Below, one piece after another: positions 24,443 through 33,763 of a DNA stretch of 37,657 nucleotides. A model generated the notes under the pieces. That model was not told the DNA's origin and searched no databases. It saw only the letters and a list, made by a program, of their open reading frames with translations. The DNA is from an uncultured Caryophanales bacterium (lineage in GTDB: Bacteria; Bacillota_I; Bacilli_A; RF39; UBA660). The position numbers and the translations under genes are program-made. The DNA lies in NCBI GenBank assembly GCA_946628045.1, contig CAMOVZ010000008.1, positions 1 through 37,657 on the forward strand. The letters are read 5' to 3'. Positions within the stretch are counted from its first letter, which is position 1. The number at the start of each line of letters is the position of its first letter.

Positions 24443-24736
24443 ATGAATATGCAAGCAATGCTTAGACAAGCACAACAAATGCAAAAAGATATGTTAAAAG
24501 CAAAGGATGAAATTGATAAAACTGAATTTACTGGAGAAAGTTCTTTTGTTAAAGTTACTTTAATGGGAAACAAAACAGTTAAAAAAGTTGAGATTGATGC
24601 TGAAACTTTAGATAAAGATGATTTAGAAGCATTAGAAGATATGTTAGTAGTAGCTATTAATGATGCTCAAAAGAAAATAGATACTGAAACAGAAAAGAAA
24701 ATGGGAAGATTTGGTAATATTCCAGGGTTATTTTAA
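24443..24736 (+). CDS. YbaB/EbfC-family nucleoid-associated protein
   Basis: A 97-residue protein starting MNMQAMLRQAQQMQKDMLKAKDEI, with GESSFVKVTLMGNKTVKKVEID and a C-terminal GxFGNIPGLF, all family signatures. These dimers bind DNA with tweezer-like arms and are nearly always encoded between dnaX and recR, as here. GGAGAG lies 8 nt before the ATG. recR starts 2 nt after the stop. Confidence 0.95.
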   Translation: MNMQAMLRQAQQMQKDMLKAKDEIDKTEFTGESSFVKVTLMGNKTVKKVEIDAETLDKDDLEALEDMLVVAINDAQKKIDTETEKKMGRFGNIPGLF

Positions 24737-24738
24737 TT

Positions 24739-25335
24739 ATGTATCCAGATAGTATTAAAAATTTAGTTGAATCTTTTAAATATTTACCTGGTATAGGTGA
24801 AAAGACTGCTGAGAGATTAGCATTTTCTATATTAGAACTTGAAGATGAACAAATATCTATGTTTTCTGATAGTTTAAAAGAAGTTAAAGAGAAAATACAT
24901 AAATGTAGTCATTGTAATACTTTAACAGATGAAGAATTATGTTTTGTATGTAATGATCCTACTCGTGAAAATAAAATATTATGTGTAGTAGAAGATACAA
25001 AAAGTGTTTTCTTATTTGAAAAACTTGGTATGTTTCACGGTAAATATCATGTATTAGATGGTTTAATATCTCCTCTTGATGGTATTAATCCAGAAGATAT
25101 TGGATTAAGTAAATTAATGGATCGTATTAATAATGAAAAATTTGAAGAAATTATATTTGCTTTTAAACCTGGTATTGAAGGTGAAACTACAGCATTATAT
25201 ATTAAAAAAATATTAGAAGATTTGAATATTAAAATAACAAGATTAGCTACTGGTGTACCTATGGGTGCTGATATGGAATACATTGATAGTCTTACATTAG
25301 AGCGAGCAATTAAAGATAGAAAAGTTATAGAATAA
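24739..25335 (+). CDS. recR: Recombination mediator RecR
   Basis: A 198-residue protein: an N-terminal helix-hairpin-helix (YLPGIGEKTAERLAF), a four-cysteine zinc finger (Cys56, 59, 68, 71), a TOPRIM domain (CVVEDTKSVFLFEK...GLISPLDGINPEDIG) and a C-terminal Walker-like ATGVPMGADMEYIDSLTL. It works with RecO and RecF to load RecA at gaps. Length is typical. Confidence 0.97.
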   Translation: MYPDSIKNLVESFKYLPGIGEKTAERLAFSILELEDEQISMFSDSLKEVKEKIHKCSHCNTLTDEELCFVCNDPTRENKILCVVEDTKSVFLFEKLGMFHGKYHVLDGLISPLDGINPEDIGLSKLMDRINNEKFEEIIFAFKPGIEGETTALYIKKILEDLNIKITRLATGVPMGADMEYIDSLTLERAIKDRKVIE

Positions 25336-25367
25336 ATAAAATAATCATATTATTAATAGGTGATAAT

Positions 25368-25553
25368 ATGAAAATATTTAAGAAATTAATAAAAAAATTT
25401 ATTTATGCAGCTTTTTTATTATATGGATATAATCTAATATCAGTGGAATTTAATATGATGATTCCTATTAATGTATATAATCTTATTATGGTTATGTTTT
25501 TAGGTCCTTTTGGTTTAGTATCTTTAATTTTATTTAAATATTTAATATTGTGA
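25368..25553 (+). CDS. BofA-like small membrane protein
   Basis: A 61-residue protein with two hydrophobic segments (about 10-25 and 36-60). The second half, IPINVYNLIMVMFLGPFGLVSLILFK, resembles the end of BofA (IPINIVTASVSGILGIPGAAALTVIK), and bofA follows recR in Bacillus. BofA inhibits the SpoIVFB protease that activates sigma-K during sporulation. This copy is shorter than the Bacillus protein (about 87 residues) and lacks the first transmembrane segment. No other sporulation gene is in the window, so the role is open. The ribosome-binding site is AGGTGATA. Confidence 0.65.
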   Translation: MKIFKKLIKKFIYAAFLLYGYNLISVEFNMMIPINVYNLIMVMFLGPFGLVSLILFKYLIL

Positions 25554-25560
25554 GGTTTGT

Positions 25561-26406
25561 ATGGATAATATATCAGTTATTAAGAAAAATTATATTGATT
25601 ATATAGATAAAATTATTGAAAATAATAAAGTTTCTCATGCTTATTTAATTGAATTAAATAACTATGATGATGATATGAAGTATATTTTTGATTTTATTAA
25701 AATGATAATATGTAATATTAAATACTCTGAATTGAATAAAGAAAATAATATAATTAAATTAATTGATGATAATAATTATCCTGATATTAAAATAATTGAA
25801 CCTGATGGTGCTAGTATAAAAAAAGGTCAAATGATTGATCTTCAAAAGGATTATAGTAATAAATCATTATTAGATGGTAAAAGAATATATGTAGTAAAGG
25901 AAGCAGATAAATTAAATCCTGCTTCTGCAAATACTATTCTAAAGTTTTTGGAAGAACCTGAAGAAGATATTATAGCTATTTTATTAACTACTAATAGATA
26001 TAAAATACTTGAAACTATTTTATCTAGATGTCAGATTCTTACTATAAAAGAAAATAGTATGCCTATAATAGAAGATGATTTATATGATTTATTGAAGTGT
26101 GTGATTAATCCTAATGATTTTTATATTAAATATTCAAATATGGTTAACGATGTTATTCAAGATAAAGATATTGCTAAAGAAAAGTTAGAAAAAATAGAAA
26201 ATATAATTATTCATTATTTAGAAAATAAATATAGTAATAAAGAAATTGATGATAAGTTATTAAAGTTATTTAAAGATGTAAACAGTAATAAGTTACTTAA
26301 TATTTTAAAAATAATTGAAGCTGAAATTAAGAGATTAGAATTTAATGTTAATTATAAGTTATGGTTAGATGCATTATTTTCTAGATTAACATTGGAGGTT
26401 AGATAG
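25561..26406 (+). CDS. holB: DNA polymerase III delta' subunit
   Basis: A 281-residue clamp-loader subunit. It has the AAA+ shape with SHAYLIE, IYVVKEADKLNPASANTILKFLEEPEED and the SRC motif LSRCQIL, but no functional Walker A, as expected for delta'. It lies between the BofA-like gene and ricT; in Bacillus tmk, darA (yaaQ) and yaaR intervene and are absent here. ricT starts 1 nt after its stop. Confidence 0.9.
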   Translation: MDNISVIKKNYIDYIDKIIENNKVSHAYLIELNNYDDDMKYIFDFIKMIICNIKYSELNKENNIIKLIDDNNYPDIKIIEPDGASIKKGQMIDLQKDYSNKSLLDGKRIYVVKEADKLNPASANTILKFLEEPEEDIIAILLTTNRYKILETILSRCQILTIKENSMPIIEDDLYDLLKCVINPNDFYIKYSNMVNDVIQDKDIAKEKLEKIENIIIHYLENKYSNKEIDDKLLKLFKDVNSNKLLNILKIIEAEIKRLEFNVNYKLWLDALFSRLTLEVR

Positions 26407-26407
26407 A

Positions 26408-27196
26408 GTGACAGATGTAGTAGTGGTAAGTGTTTTAAAAACTAAAAATTTGTATTTTTTATCACCTAATTCAATTGAATTAAAAAAGGGTGATGATGTA
26501 GTTTTTGAAACAGAAAATGGTACATTTTTAGGAAAAGTAGTAAAGGGAACTTATTCTGAAGATAAGAAAAATTTGGATTTACCTTTAGATAAAGTAATAC
26601 GTAAGGCAATTGATGAAGATTATGAAAAAGAGGAAAAAAATAGTGAAACTGCTGAAAAAGCTTTAAATGATGCAAAAAAATATAGTAAAGAATTAGATCT
26701 TGATATGAATTTTGTAGATGCATATTATTCTTTGGATAATTCTCAATTAATATTTAACTTTCTTTCAGAAAACAGAGTTGATTTTAGAGAACTTGCTAAA
26801 AAGTTAGCATCTAAATATAAAACACGTATTGAATTAAGACAAGTTGGAGTAAGAGATAAAGCTAAAAAGATTGGTGGATTAGGTCCTTGTGGATTATTCT
26901 TATGTTGTAATTCATTTTTAACTGATTTTAATAGTGTTTCTATTAATATGGCTAAGAATCAAATGTTAGCTCTTAATCCTACTAAAATTAATGGTATTTG
27001 TGGAAGATTATTATGTTGTTTAGGATATGAAAATGATATTTATACTGAATTAAAGAAAGATTTGCCTAAAGTTGGAATGGTTGCCGATACTCCAGAAGGT
27101 ATGGGTAAAGTTGTTAGCATCGATGTATTTAAGAAAACTTATTCAGTGGATTTAAAAGAAAAAGGTATTGTAACTTTTTCTAAGGATGAGAAATAA
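26408..27196 (+). CDS. ricT: RicT (YaaT), PSP1-domain RNase Y specificity factor
   Basis: A 262-residue PSP1-domain protein. Conserved cysteines appear in GPCGLFLCC and GICGRLLCC, which in the RicAFT complex hold Fe-S clusters. RicT with RicA and RicF directs RNase Y to polycistronic mRNAs. The start is GTG at 26,408 (GTGACAGATG), behind GGAGGTTAGATAGA. The trmN6 ATG overlaps its stop by one base. Confidence 0.93.
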   Translation: MTDVVVVSVLKTKNLYFLSPNSIELKKGDDVVFETENGTFLGKVVKGTYSEDKKNLDLPLDKVIRKAIDEDYEKEEKNSETAEKALNDAKKYSKELDLDMNFVDAYYSLDNSQLIFNFLSENRVDFRELAKKLASKYKTRIELRQVGVRDKAKKIGGLGPCGLFLCCNSFLTDFNSVSINMAKNQMLALNPTKINGICGRLLCCLGYENDIYTELKKDLPKVGMVADTPEGMGKVVSIDVFKKTYSVDLKEKGIVTFSKDEK

Positions 27197-27921
27197 TGGA
27201 AAGATTAGATGATGTTTTAGGGTATGATTTAAAGATATACCAAAACTCAACTTATTTTTCTTTTTCTTTAGATAGTATAATATTAGCAAATTACGCAAAT
27301 ATTAGATTAAGAGATAAGAATATAGTAGATTTTTGTACTGGTAACGGAGTTATTCCATTAATTATATCTAATCGTACTAAAAATAATATAGTTGGTGTGG
27401 AAATACAAGAAAAGCTAGCTAGTCTTGCTACTAAATCAGTAAATTATAATAAACTTGATGATAGGATTACTATAGTAAATGAAGATGTTAAAGAGTTTTC
27501 AAAGAAACATTTAAATGAATTTGATTTAGTGCTTTGTAATCCACCTTATTTTAAAATAGAAGATAAAAGTAGTTTTAATGAATCTTATGAGAAGAAAATA
27601 GCAAGACATGAAGTGTTATTTAATTTAGAAGATTTATGTGAATCTTGTAAAAAAGTATTGAAAGATAATGGAAATTTGTGTATAGTACATAGAACTGACA
27701 GATTGATGGAGATATTAGAAATATTTAGAAAATATAATATGGAACCTAAAAGAATTAGGTTTGTTTATGAAAATATTTCTAAAGAATCTACTCTTGTGTT
27801 AATAGAAGCACAAAAATGTGGATCTGTTGGATTAAAAGTAGATAGTCCTATTATTCTATATAATTTAGATGGTACTTTAACAGATGAATATAAAAGTATT
27901 CAAGAGGAGGTAAGAAAATGA
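27196..27921 (+). CDS. trmN6: tRNA1(Val) adenine-37 N6-methyltransferase, TrmN6 family
   Basis: A 241-residue class I SAM methyltransferase: motif I VDFCTGNGVIPLI and catalytic motif IV NPPYF, typical for N6-adenine methylation. The N-terminal LDDVLGYDLKIYQNSTYFSFSLDSIILA is characteristic of the YabB/TrmN6 group, and the position between ricT and rsmI agrees with Bacillus yabB. YabA, which normally lies between ricT and yabB, is missing. The tRNA substrate is by analogy. Confidence 0.87.
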   Translation: MERLDDVLGYDLKIYQNSTYFSFSLDSIILANYANIRLRDKNIVDFCTGNGVIPLIISNRTKNNIVGVEIQEKLASLATKSVNYNKLDDRITIVNEDVKEFSKKHLNEFDLVLCNPPYFKIEDKSSFNESYEKKIARHEVLFNLEDLCESCKKVLKDNGNLCIVHRTDRLMEILEIFRKYNMEPKRIRFVYENISKESTLVLIEAQKCGSVGLKVDSPIILYNLDGTLTDEYKSIQEEVRK

Positions 27922-28754
27922 TACAAAAGAGTTTTAATGATACAGCAAGTTTGTATTTAATTCCTACTCCAATTGGTAATTTAGATGATATTACAGTTAG
28001 AAGTTTAAATACTTTAAAGACTGTGGATGTTATTTTGTGTGAAGATACTAGAGATACAGGATTATTATTAAGTCATTATGACATCAAGAAAAAATTAATG
28101 AGCTGTCATGAGTATAATGAAGATAAAATGATAGATACTGTTGTTTCTATGTTAAAAGATGGTCTTAATATTGGACTTGTTACTGATCAAGGTACTCCAA
28201 TTATTAGTGATCCAGGTTATATTGTTTCACGTGGTGTAATAGAAGCTGGATTTAATGTAATTAGTTTACCTGGTGCTACAGCATTTGTTCCTGCACTTAC
28301 TTCTTCTGGTATTGAACCATCTCCATTTTTGTTTTATGGATTTTTAAATTCTAAAAGTAGTAAACAAAAAACAGAATTAAAATCATTAAAAGATTTAAAA
28401 TATACAATAATCTTTTATGAGTCAGTTCATAGAATGAAGGAAACTCTTTCTAATATGTTAGAAATTCTTGGAGATAGAAAGATAGCTGTTTGTAGAGAGT
28501 TATCTAAAATACATGAAGAAATTGTAAGAGATAATATTAGTAATATAATTCCTTTGGTTGACACTATGAAGGGTGAATTTGTCATAGTTGTTGAAGGAAA
28601 TAAGAAAAAAGTTGATTTCAGTGAGTTAGATGTTATAGAACATGTTAAAATGTATGTTGAAGATGGTATGAAAGAGATGGATGCTATTAAACAAGTTGCT
28701 AAAGAACGTGGTGTTGCTAAATCAATTATTTATAGTGAATATCATAAAAAGTAG
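27918..28754 (+). CDS. rsmI: 16S rRNA (cytidine-1402-2'-O) methyltransferase RsmI
   Basis: A 278-residue tetrapyrrole-methylase-fold enzyme modifying C1402 in the decoding centre. Signatures: YLIPTPIGNLDDITVR, CEDTRDTGLLLSHY, LVTDQGTPIISDPG, SLPGATAFVPALTSSG and FYESVHRM. The start overlaps the trmN6 stop as ATGA and has GAGGAGG 7 nt upstream. Confidence 0.96.
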   Translation: MIQKSFNDTASLYLIPTPIGNLDDITVRSLNTLKTVDVILCEDTRDTGLLLSHYDIKKKLMSCHEYNEDKMIDTVVSMLKDGLNIGLVTDQGTPIISDPGYIVSRGVIEAGFNVISLPGATAFVPALTSSGIEPSPFLFYGFLNSKSSKQKTELKSLKDLKYTIIFYESVHRMKETLSNMLEILGDRKIAVCRELSKIHEEIVRDNISNIIPLVDTMKGEFVIVVEGNKKKVDFSELDVIEHVKMYVEDGMKEMDAIKQVAKERGVAKSIIYSEYHKK

Positions 28755-28762
28755 GTGATAGT

Positions 28763-29332
28763 ATGAAATTAATAGTAGGTTTAGGTAATCCTGGTAAGGA
28801 GTATATTAATACTAGACATAATGTTGGTTTTTCTTTTATTGATACTTATTTAAATTATAAGAATATAGATGGAAAATGGACTAAGAAGTTTGATGGAGAG
28901 TATATAGAGTCTACTATTGGTGGAGAAAAGGTTTTATTTTTAAAACCATTAACATTTATGAATTTATCAGGTAATTCTGTTAGAAAGATAATGGATTATT
29001 TTAAAATAGATGTATCAGATATATTAATAGTTTCAGATGATTTGGATCTTAATGTAGGAAACTTTAAGTTAAAACTTAATGGTAGTTGTGGTGGACACAA
29101 TGGACTAAGAAGTATAGAATTAAGTATTGGTACTAGTAATTATAAGAGATTAAAGATAGGTATTTCTAATGATAAGAATTCTGATACTAAAGATTATGTT
29201 TTAGGTAATTTTTCTAAGGAAGAGAAAACTACTTTAGAAGAATTATATAAAAGTTTATGTAGTGTAATTGATGATTATTTTGTTTTAGATTTTGGAGATT
29301 TAATGAGTAAATACAATCGTAAGAATAGGTGA
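28763..29332 (+). CDS. pth: Peptidyl-tRNA hydrolase
   Basis: A 189-residue enzyme freeing stalled peptidyl-tRNA. It begins MKLIVGLGNPGKEYINTRHN with the catalytic His19, contains KPLTFMNLSG and the second catalytic residue region VSDDLDL, and has GGHNGLRS. Length is standard. It sits just before mfd, as in Bacillus (spoVC-mfd). Confidence 0.97.
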   Translation: MKLIVGLGNPGKEYINTRHNVGFSFIDTYLNYKNIDGKWTKKFDGEYIESTIGGEKVLFLKPLTFMNLSGNSVRKIMDYFKIDVSDILIVSDDLDLNVGNFKLKLNGSCGGHNGLRSIELSIGTSNYKRLKIGISNDKNSDTKDYVLGNFSKEEKTTLEELYKSLCSVIDDYFVLDFGDLMSKYNRKNR

Positions 29333-29336
29333 TATT

Positions 29337-32300
29337 ATGAATTTCTTCAAAGACTTAATTAATATAGATATAAAAAAAGACATGGGTATATATAACTTGA
29401 CCGATGAATTTTTTTGTTTGTATTTAAATGAAATATCTAATAAATTAAATAAGAATATATTGGTAGTAGTTAATAGTGTATATGAAGCTAATAAGTTATA
29501 TAGTATTTTATCTAATTATAATGAAAATGCTTATATATTTCCTATGGATGATTTTTTAACTAGTGAAGCACTTGCTGTTTCACCTGATTTAAAACTTAAT
29601 AGATTAGAAACTATTAATAAAGTAATTAATTCTAATAATTCTATAGTTATTACTAATTTAATGGGTTATTTAAGATTTTTACCTACAAAAGATAATTATG
29701 TAAATAGTATTATTAATTTGAGTGTTGGAGATACTATAGAGCCTAGTCTTTTAGTAAGAAAGATAAGTGGATTAGGTTATAGTAGAGATACTTTAGTTAC
29801 TAAGACTGGTGAGTTTGCTTCTCGTGGTTTTGTTTTAGATATATATCCAATAGAAGAAGATCACCCAATAAGAATAGAATTTTTTGATGATGAGATAGAA
29901 TCTATTAGAAAGTTTAATGCTGAAGATCAAAAGTCTATTAAGAATATTGATTCAATTACTATAAAGCCATTTACTGAATTTATTACTAGTGAAGAAGTAG
30001 ATGATTTAGATAAGCAAAAATTATTACCACAATATACTGAAGTTGTTAATATAAGTAGTTATTTAAATGGAATAACTTTCTTTAAAGATTATGATCAGTT
30101 AAAATTAAGTTATAAGAATATATTAGAAGAGATTGTAGAATATAAAGAAGAAAAAGATATAGATTTTTCTGGAAACTATATGTTTTCTTTGAATGATATA
30201 GAAGAAGATTATAGTATATATTATTCTTCATTAAATAATTTAGATTCTAATAATAGAGAGTCTATTAATTTTAATGTTAAAACTATTAATAATTTTAATG
30301 AAGATAAGGATAATATTAATAAATTTATTAATGATAATATTAGAAATAATAAAACTGTTATTATATGTTTAAAGAAATATCAAATTAGAAGTATTTTGAA
30401 AAATCTTAATATGAAGTTAGTTGAGACTACAATTGATGATATTAAGATTGGTAAAGTTAATATAGTAGAATATGAATTAGATGGGGGATTTATATATAAA
30501 GATTTTGTATTATTAACTGCTAAAGAATTATTTAAAAATACAGAGAAGAAGAATAGATATCAAAATAAATTTAAATATGCTACTACTATAGAAGATATTA
30601 ATAAACTTAGTGTAGGAGATTATGTAGTTCATAATATACATGGTATTGGTATTTATAATGGTATTAAGACTTTAACTTTAAATGATATTACTAAAGATTA
30701 TTTAGAGGTTTTATATCAAGGTACTGATAAGATATATATACCTGTAGAAAAGATAGATCATTTATATAAATATTCTGGACGTGAAGGAGTGGCTCCTAAA
30801 GTTAATAAGCTTGGAGGAGTTGAGTGGGAAAAGACTAAGGCTAGAGTTAGTGGAAAAGTAAAAGAAATGGCAATAGACTTAATTAAGTTATATGCTGAAA
30901 GAGAAAGTAGAAAAGGTTTTGCATTTTCAAAAGATTGTGATATGAGTATTGATTTTGAGAAAGATTTCCCATATGAATTAACTAATGACCAAAAACTAGC
31001 TATTAGCCAAATAAAAAAAGATATGGAAAGTCCTACTCCAATGGATAGATTATTATGTGGTGATGTTGGTTTTGGAAAGACTGAAGTTGCTTTTGTAGCT
31101 GCTTTTAAAGCAATTCTTGATTCTAAACAAGTATTATTCTTATGTCCGACAACAATACTTTCTAATCAACATTATGAAAATGCTTTAAAAAGATTTAGTA
31201 ATTTTCCTGTTAGTATTGCATTACTTAATAGATTTACTAGTACAAAAGAAGTTAATAGAATTATATCTGGTTTAAAAGATGGTACTATTGATATGGTTAT
31301 TGGTACTCATAGATTACTTTCTGATGATATTAAACCAAAAGATTTAGGTTTATTAGTAATAGATGAGGAACAACGTTTTGGTGTTGCCCATAAAGAAAAA
31401 ATAAAACAATATAAGAGTAATGTAGATGTACTTACTTTAACTGCTACACCAATACCTAGAACACTACAAATGAGTTTAACTGGTATTAGAAGTCTTAGTT
31501 TAATTGAAACTCCTCCAGTTAATAGATATCCTGTTCAAACTTATGTTGTTGAAGAAAATAAACAAATACTTAAAGATGCTATATACAAAGAGTTATCTCG
31601 TGATGGACAAGTATATATTTTATATAATAGAGTTCAGTCTATTGATGAATTTGCTTTGAGAATTAAAGATATTGCGCCTGATGCTAGAATTGCTATAGCT
31701 CATGGTCAAATGACTAAGAATCAATTAGAGAGTACAATATATGACTTTATTAATCATGAATATGATATTTTGATTTGTACTACAATAATTGAAACTGGTA
31801 TTGATATACCTAATGTTAATACTTTAATTATTATGGATTCTGATAGATTTGGATTAAGTCAGTTGTATCAAATTAGAGGTAGAGTTGGTAGAAGTGATAA
31901 GTTTGCTTATGCATATCTTATGTATCAACCATTTAAATCTTTAACTGAAACTGCAGTAAAAAGACTTAATGTTATTAAAGAGTTTACTGAGTTAGGTAGT
32001 GGATTTAAAATAGCAGCAAGGGATTTATCTATAAGAGGTGCTGGGGATATTCTAGGTAGTGAACAAGCAGGATTTATTGATACTGTTGGTGTTGATTTAT
32101 ACTTAAAGATGTTAAATGATGAAGTAAAAAGACTTAATAACGAAGTTGTTGAAGAAGAAGAGGATAATGATAATAAATCATTAATAAATGTTACTACTCA
32201 TATTAAAGATGAATATGTATCTGAAGATGACTTAAAAATTGAGATCCATAGAAAAATTAATTCTATTGAAGATGAAGAATCGTTTAATAAAATTAAATCT

Positions 32301-32630
32301 GAATTAGAAGATAGATTTGGTAAACTTGATGAAGACTTAATTATTTATATGTATGAAGAATGGTTTGAAAAGTTAGCTTCTAAATTAAAAATTAGAAATG
32401 TTCATCAAAATAAGAATTCTATAGAATTAGTATTCCCAGAAGAAACAGTTAAAAAATTAGATATGGAAGATGTATTTATGGATGCATTTAATGTATCTAA
32501 TATGTTTAGATTTATTAGTAAAGGGACTAATCTAGTAATAATATTAGATATTATTAAATTAGATAGACATCCAATTTACTATTTAGTGTCATTATTAAGT
32601 AAAATCGTTGAAAAGTATGATAAAATATAA
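29337..32630 (+). CDS. mfd: Transcription-repair coupling factor Mfd
   Basis: A 1097-residue translocase that removes stalled RNA polymerase and recruits UvrA. It has a UvrB-like N-terminal module (KTGEFASRGFVLDIYPIEEDHPIRIEFFDDEIESIR), the RNA-polymerase-interacting domain (GDYVVHNIHGIGIYNGI), RecG-like helicase motifs (Walker A GDVGFGKTE, DEEQRFGV, TATPIPRTLQMS, RGRVGRS) and a C-terminal domain. It follows pth by 4 nt. No terminator was seen after it. Confidence 0.97.
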   Translation: MNFFKDLINIDIKKDMGIYNLTDEFFCLYLNEISNKLNKNILVVVNSVYEANKLYSILSNYNENAYIFPMDDFLTSEALAVSPDLKLNRLETINKVINSNNSIVITNLMGYLRFLPTKDNYVNSIINLSVGDTIEPSLLVRKISGLGYSRDTLVTKTGEFASRGFVLDIYPIEEDHPIRIEFFDDEIESIRKFNAEDQKSIKNIDSITIKPFTEFITSEEVDDLDKQKLLPQYTEVVNISSYLNGITFFKDYDQLKLSYKNILEEIVEYKEEKDIDFSGNYMFSLNDIEEDYSIYYSSLNNLDSNNRESINFNVKTINNFNEDKDNINKFINDNIRNNKTVIICLKKYQIRSILKNLNMKLVETTIDDIKIGKVNIVEYELDGGFIYKDFVLLTAKELFKNTEKKNRYQNKFKYATTIEDINKLSVGDYVVHNIHGIGIYNGIKTLTLNDITKDYLEVLYQGTDKIYIPVEKIDHLYKYSGREGVAPKVNKLGGVEWEKTKARVSGKVKEMAIDLIKLYAERESRKGFAFSKDCDMSIDFEKDFPYELTNDQKLAISQIKKDMESPTPMDRLLCGDVGFGKTEVAFVAAFKAILDSKQVLFLCPTTILSNQHYENALKRFSNFPVSIALLNRFTSTKEVNRIISGLKDGTIDMVIGTHRLLSDDIKPKDLGLLVIDEEQRFGVAHKEKIKQYKSNVDVLTLTATPIPRTLQMSLTGIRSLSLIETPPVNRYPVQTYVVEENKQILKDAIYKELSRDGQVYILYNRVQSIDEFALRIKDIAPDARIAIAHGQMTKNQLESTIYDFINHEYDILICTTIIETGIDIPNVNTLIIMDSDRFGLSQLYQIRGRVGRSDKFAYAYLMYQPFKSLTETAVKRLNVIKEFTELGSGFKIAARDLSIRGAGDILGSEQAGFIDTVGVDLYLKMLNDEVKRLNNEVVEEEEDNDNKSLINVTTHIKDEYVSEDDLKIEIHRKINSIEDEESFNKIKSELEDRFGKLDEDLIIYMYEEWFEKLASKLKIRNVHQNKNSIELVFPEETVKKLDMEDVFMDAFNVSNMFRFISKGTNLVIILDIIKLDRHPIYYLVSLLSKIVEKYDKI

Positions 32631-32650
32631 TTGTTACTAGGTAGATAAAA

Positions 32651-32679
32651 TTGACGAAGGACCTGTTTTGTGGTATAAT
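32651..32679 (+). promoter_or_regulatory. Strong promoter upstream of the acyltransferase gene
   Basis: TTGACG (32651-32656), 17-bp spacer, TATAAT (32674-32679), with TGG just before the -10 (extended -10). One of the best promoters in the window. Confidence 0.85.
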
Positions 32680-32724
32680 ATATGCCATTAAAAAGGGATT
32701 GCTAAGATACTAGGAGGAAATTTA

Positions 32725-33714
32725 ATGAGTTCTAATGATTTTGAATATAAAAAACTATTAGAGTTGAGAAAAATGTCTATTCAAGAATTATCTTCTTATT
32801 ATAGAAAGTTGCGTAGTTATGAATATGATACTAATAAACAATTAGAATCAAGTAAGATAAAGAAAAAAATTTATTTTTTAACTAGTTTAATATTAAAAAT
32901 AGATCGTATATTGAGCGGAAGAAAATTAATTTTATTTGATGATAAAAGAACTAATAATACTTCTAAAGGTAAAATATATGCGTCTAGTCATGTTGGTAGG
33001 TATGACATTGAGTCTGCTATGGAAGCAATTGGAGAACAAGCATATTTTGTTATGGGAGATCCAGGAGAAACATATAGAAATATTGAAGGATTATTTCTTG
33101 ATATGATGCAAGGTAGAATATGTGTAGATACAGGGTACAATATATTTGATATTTTTAGAAAACATCATAGAGGAGAAATTTTATCTCCAGAAGAGCAAGT
33201 TCTATATGAAGAATATAAGAAAGATAGACATATATGCGAAGATGTGTGTACGAGAAGAATTGCCAATAAAGATAATATATTAATTTATCCCGAAGGTGCA
33301 TGGAATGTTAGCCCACGATTGACGCAAGCTTTATTTCCTGGAACTGCACGAATTGCAGTAAATGGAAATGGTGTTATTATTCCTGTTGGTATATTAAGAG
33401 ATAAGAAAAAATATACAGTTAATATAGGTAAAGAAATAGATGTCACTGGTGCATGTGATTCGGATATTAAAGATATAACAAGAGAACTAAAAGAGAATAT
33501 GAATTCTTTAGTAGGCGAAATAATATTTAGTGATGAAAAAAAGATAGCAAGAAATTCTTTGGGAACACCATCACAAAATGAAATTGATTTTATAAATGAT
33601 ATAATGTCTGAATCAGAGAACGATTATACTTTTGATGCAATAGAAAAATCAAGATATTATGATTCTGATGCACCTGAAAATGTGTTTGAAACAAAAGATA
33701 AAAAAAGGCTTTAA
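32725..33714 (+). CDS. PlsC-like 1-acyl-glycerol-phosphate acyltransferase domain protein
   Basis: A 329-residue protein of the lysophospholipid acyltransferase type. The catalytic HX4D motif is His89-Val-Gly-Arg-Tyr-Asp94, and motif III is YPEGAWN; between them lies a region rich in charged residues. PlsC enzymes acylate lysophosphatidate, but close relatives act on other glycolipids, so the substrate is unknown. It has an N-terminal helical stretch (about 1-65) and a polar tail (about 270-329). It forms its own unit, with a strong promoter and a terminator over its stop codon. It is not part of the conserved oriC gene set and is probably lineage-specific. Confidence 0.75.
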   Translation: MSSNDFEYKKLLELRKMSIQELSSYYRKLRSYEYDTNKQLESSKIKKKIYFLTSLILKIDRILSGRKLILFDDKRTNNTSKGKIYASSHVGRYDIESAMEAIGEQAYFVMGDPGETYRNIEGLFLDMMQGRICVDTGYNIFDIFRKHHRGEILSPEEQVLYEEYKKDRHICEDVCTRRIANKDNILIYPEGAWNVSPRLTQALFPGTARIAVNGNGVIIPVGILRDKKKYTVNIGKEIDVTGACDSDIKDITRELKENMNSLVGEIIFSDEKKIARNSLGTPSQNEIDFINDIMSESENDYTFDAIEKSRYYDSDAPENVFETKDKKRL

Positions 33715-33730
33715 TGTAAAGCCTTTTTTT
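33701..33730 (+). terminator. Intrinsic terminator of the acyltransferase gene, spanning its stop
   Basis: AAAAAAGGCTTTA (33701-33713) pairs with TAAAGCCTTTTTT (33717-33729) around a 3-nt loop; the stop TAA (33712-33714) is inside. Confidence 0.85.
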
Positions 33731-33738
33731 GCTATAAT
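33730..33738 (+). promoter_or_regulatory. Extended -10 promoter for the histidine kinase gene
   Basis: TGCTATAAT, directly abutting the preceding terminator; the possible -35 (TTTAAT, 33710-33715) lies inside the terminator stem. Confidence 0.55.
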
Positions 33739-33763
33739 TGTAGAGAATAGGGAGTGAAATGTG

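Noticed and set aside
28223..28238. parS-like TGTTTCACGTGGTGTA inside rsmI
   Set aside because: Only 12 of 16 match the consensus and the right arm is lost; the bases encode a conserved IVSRG segment.
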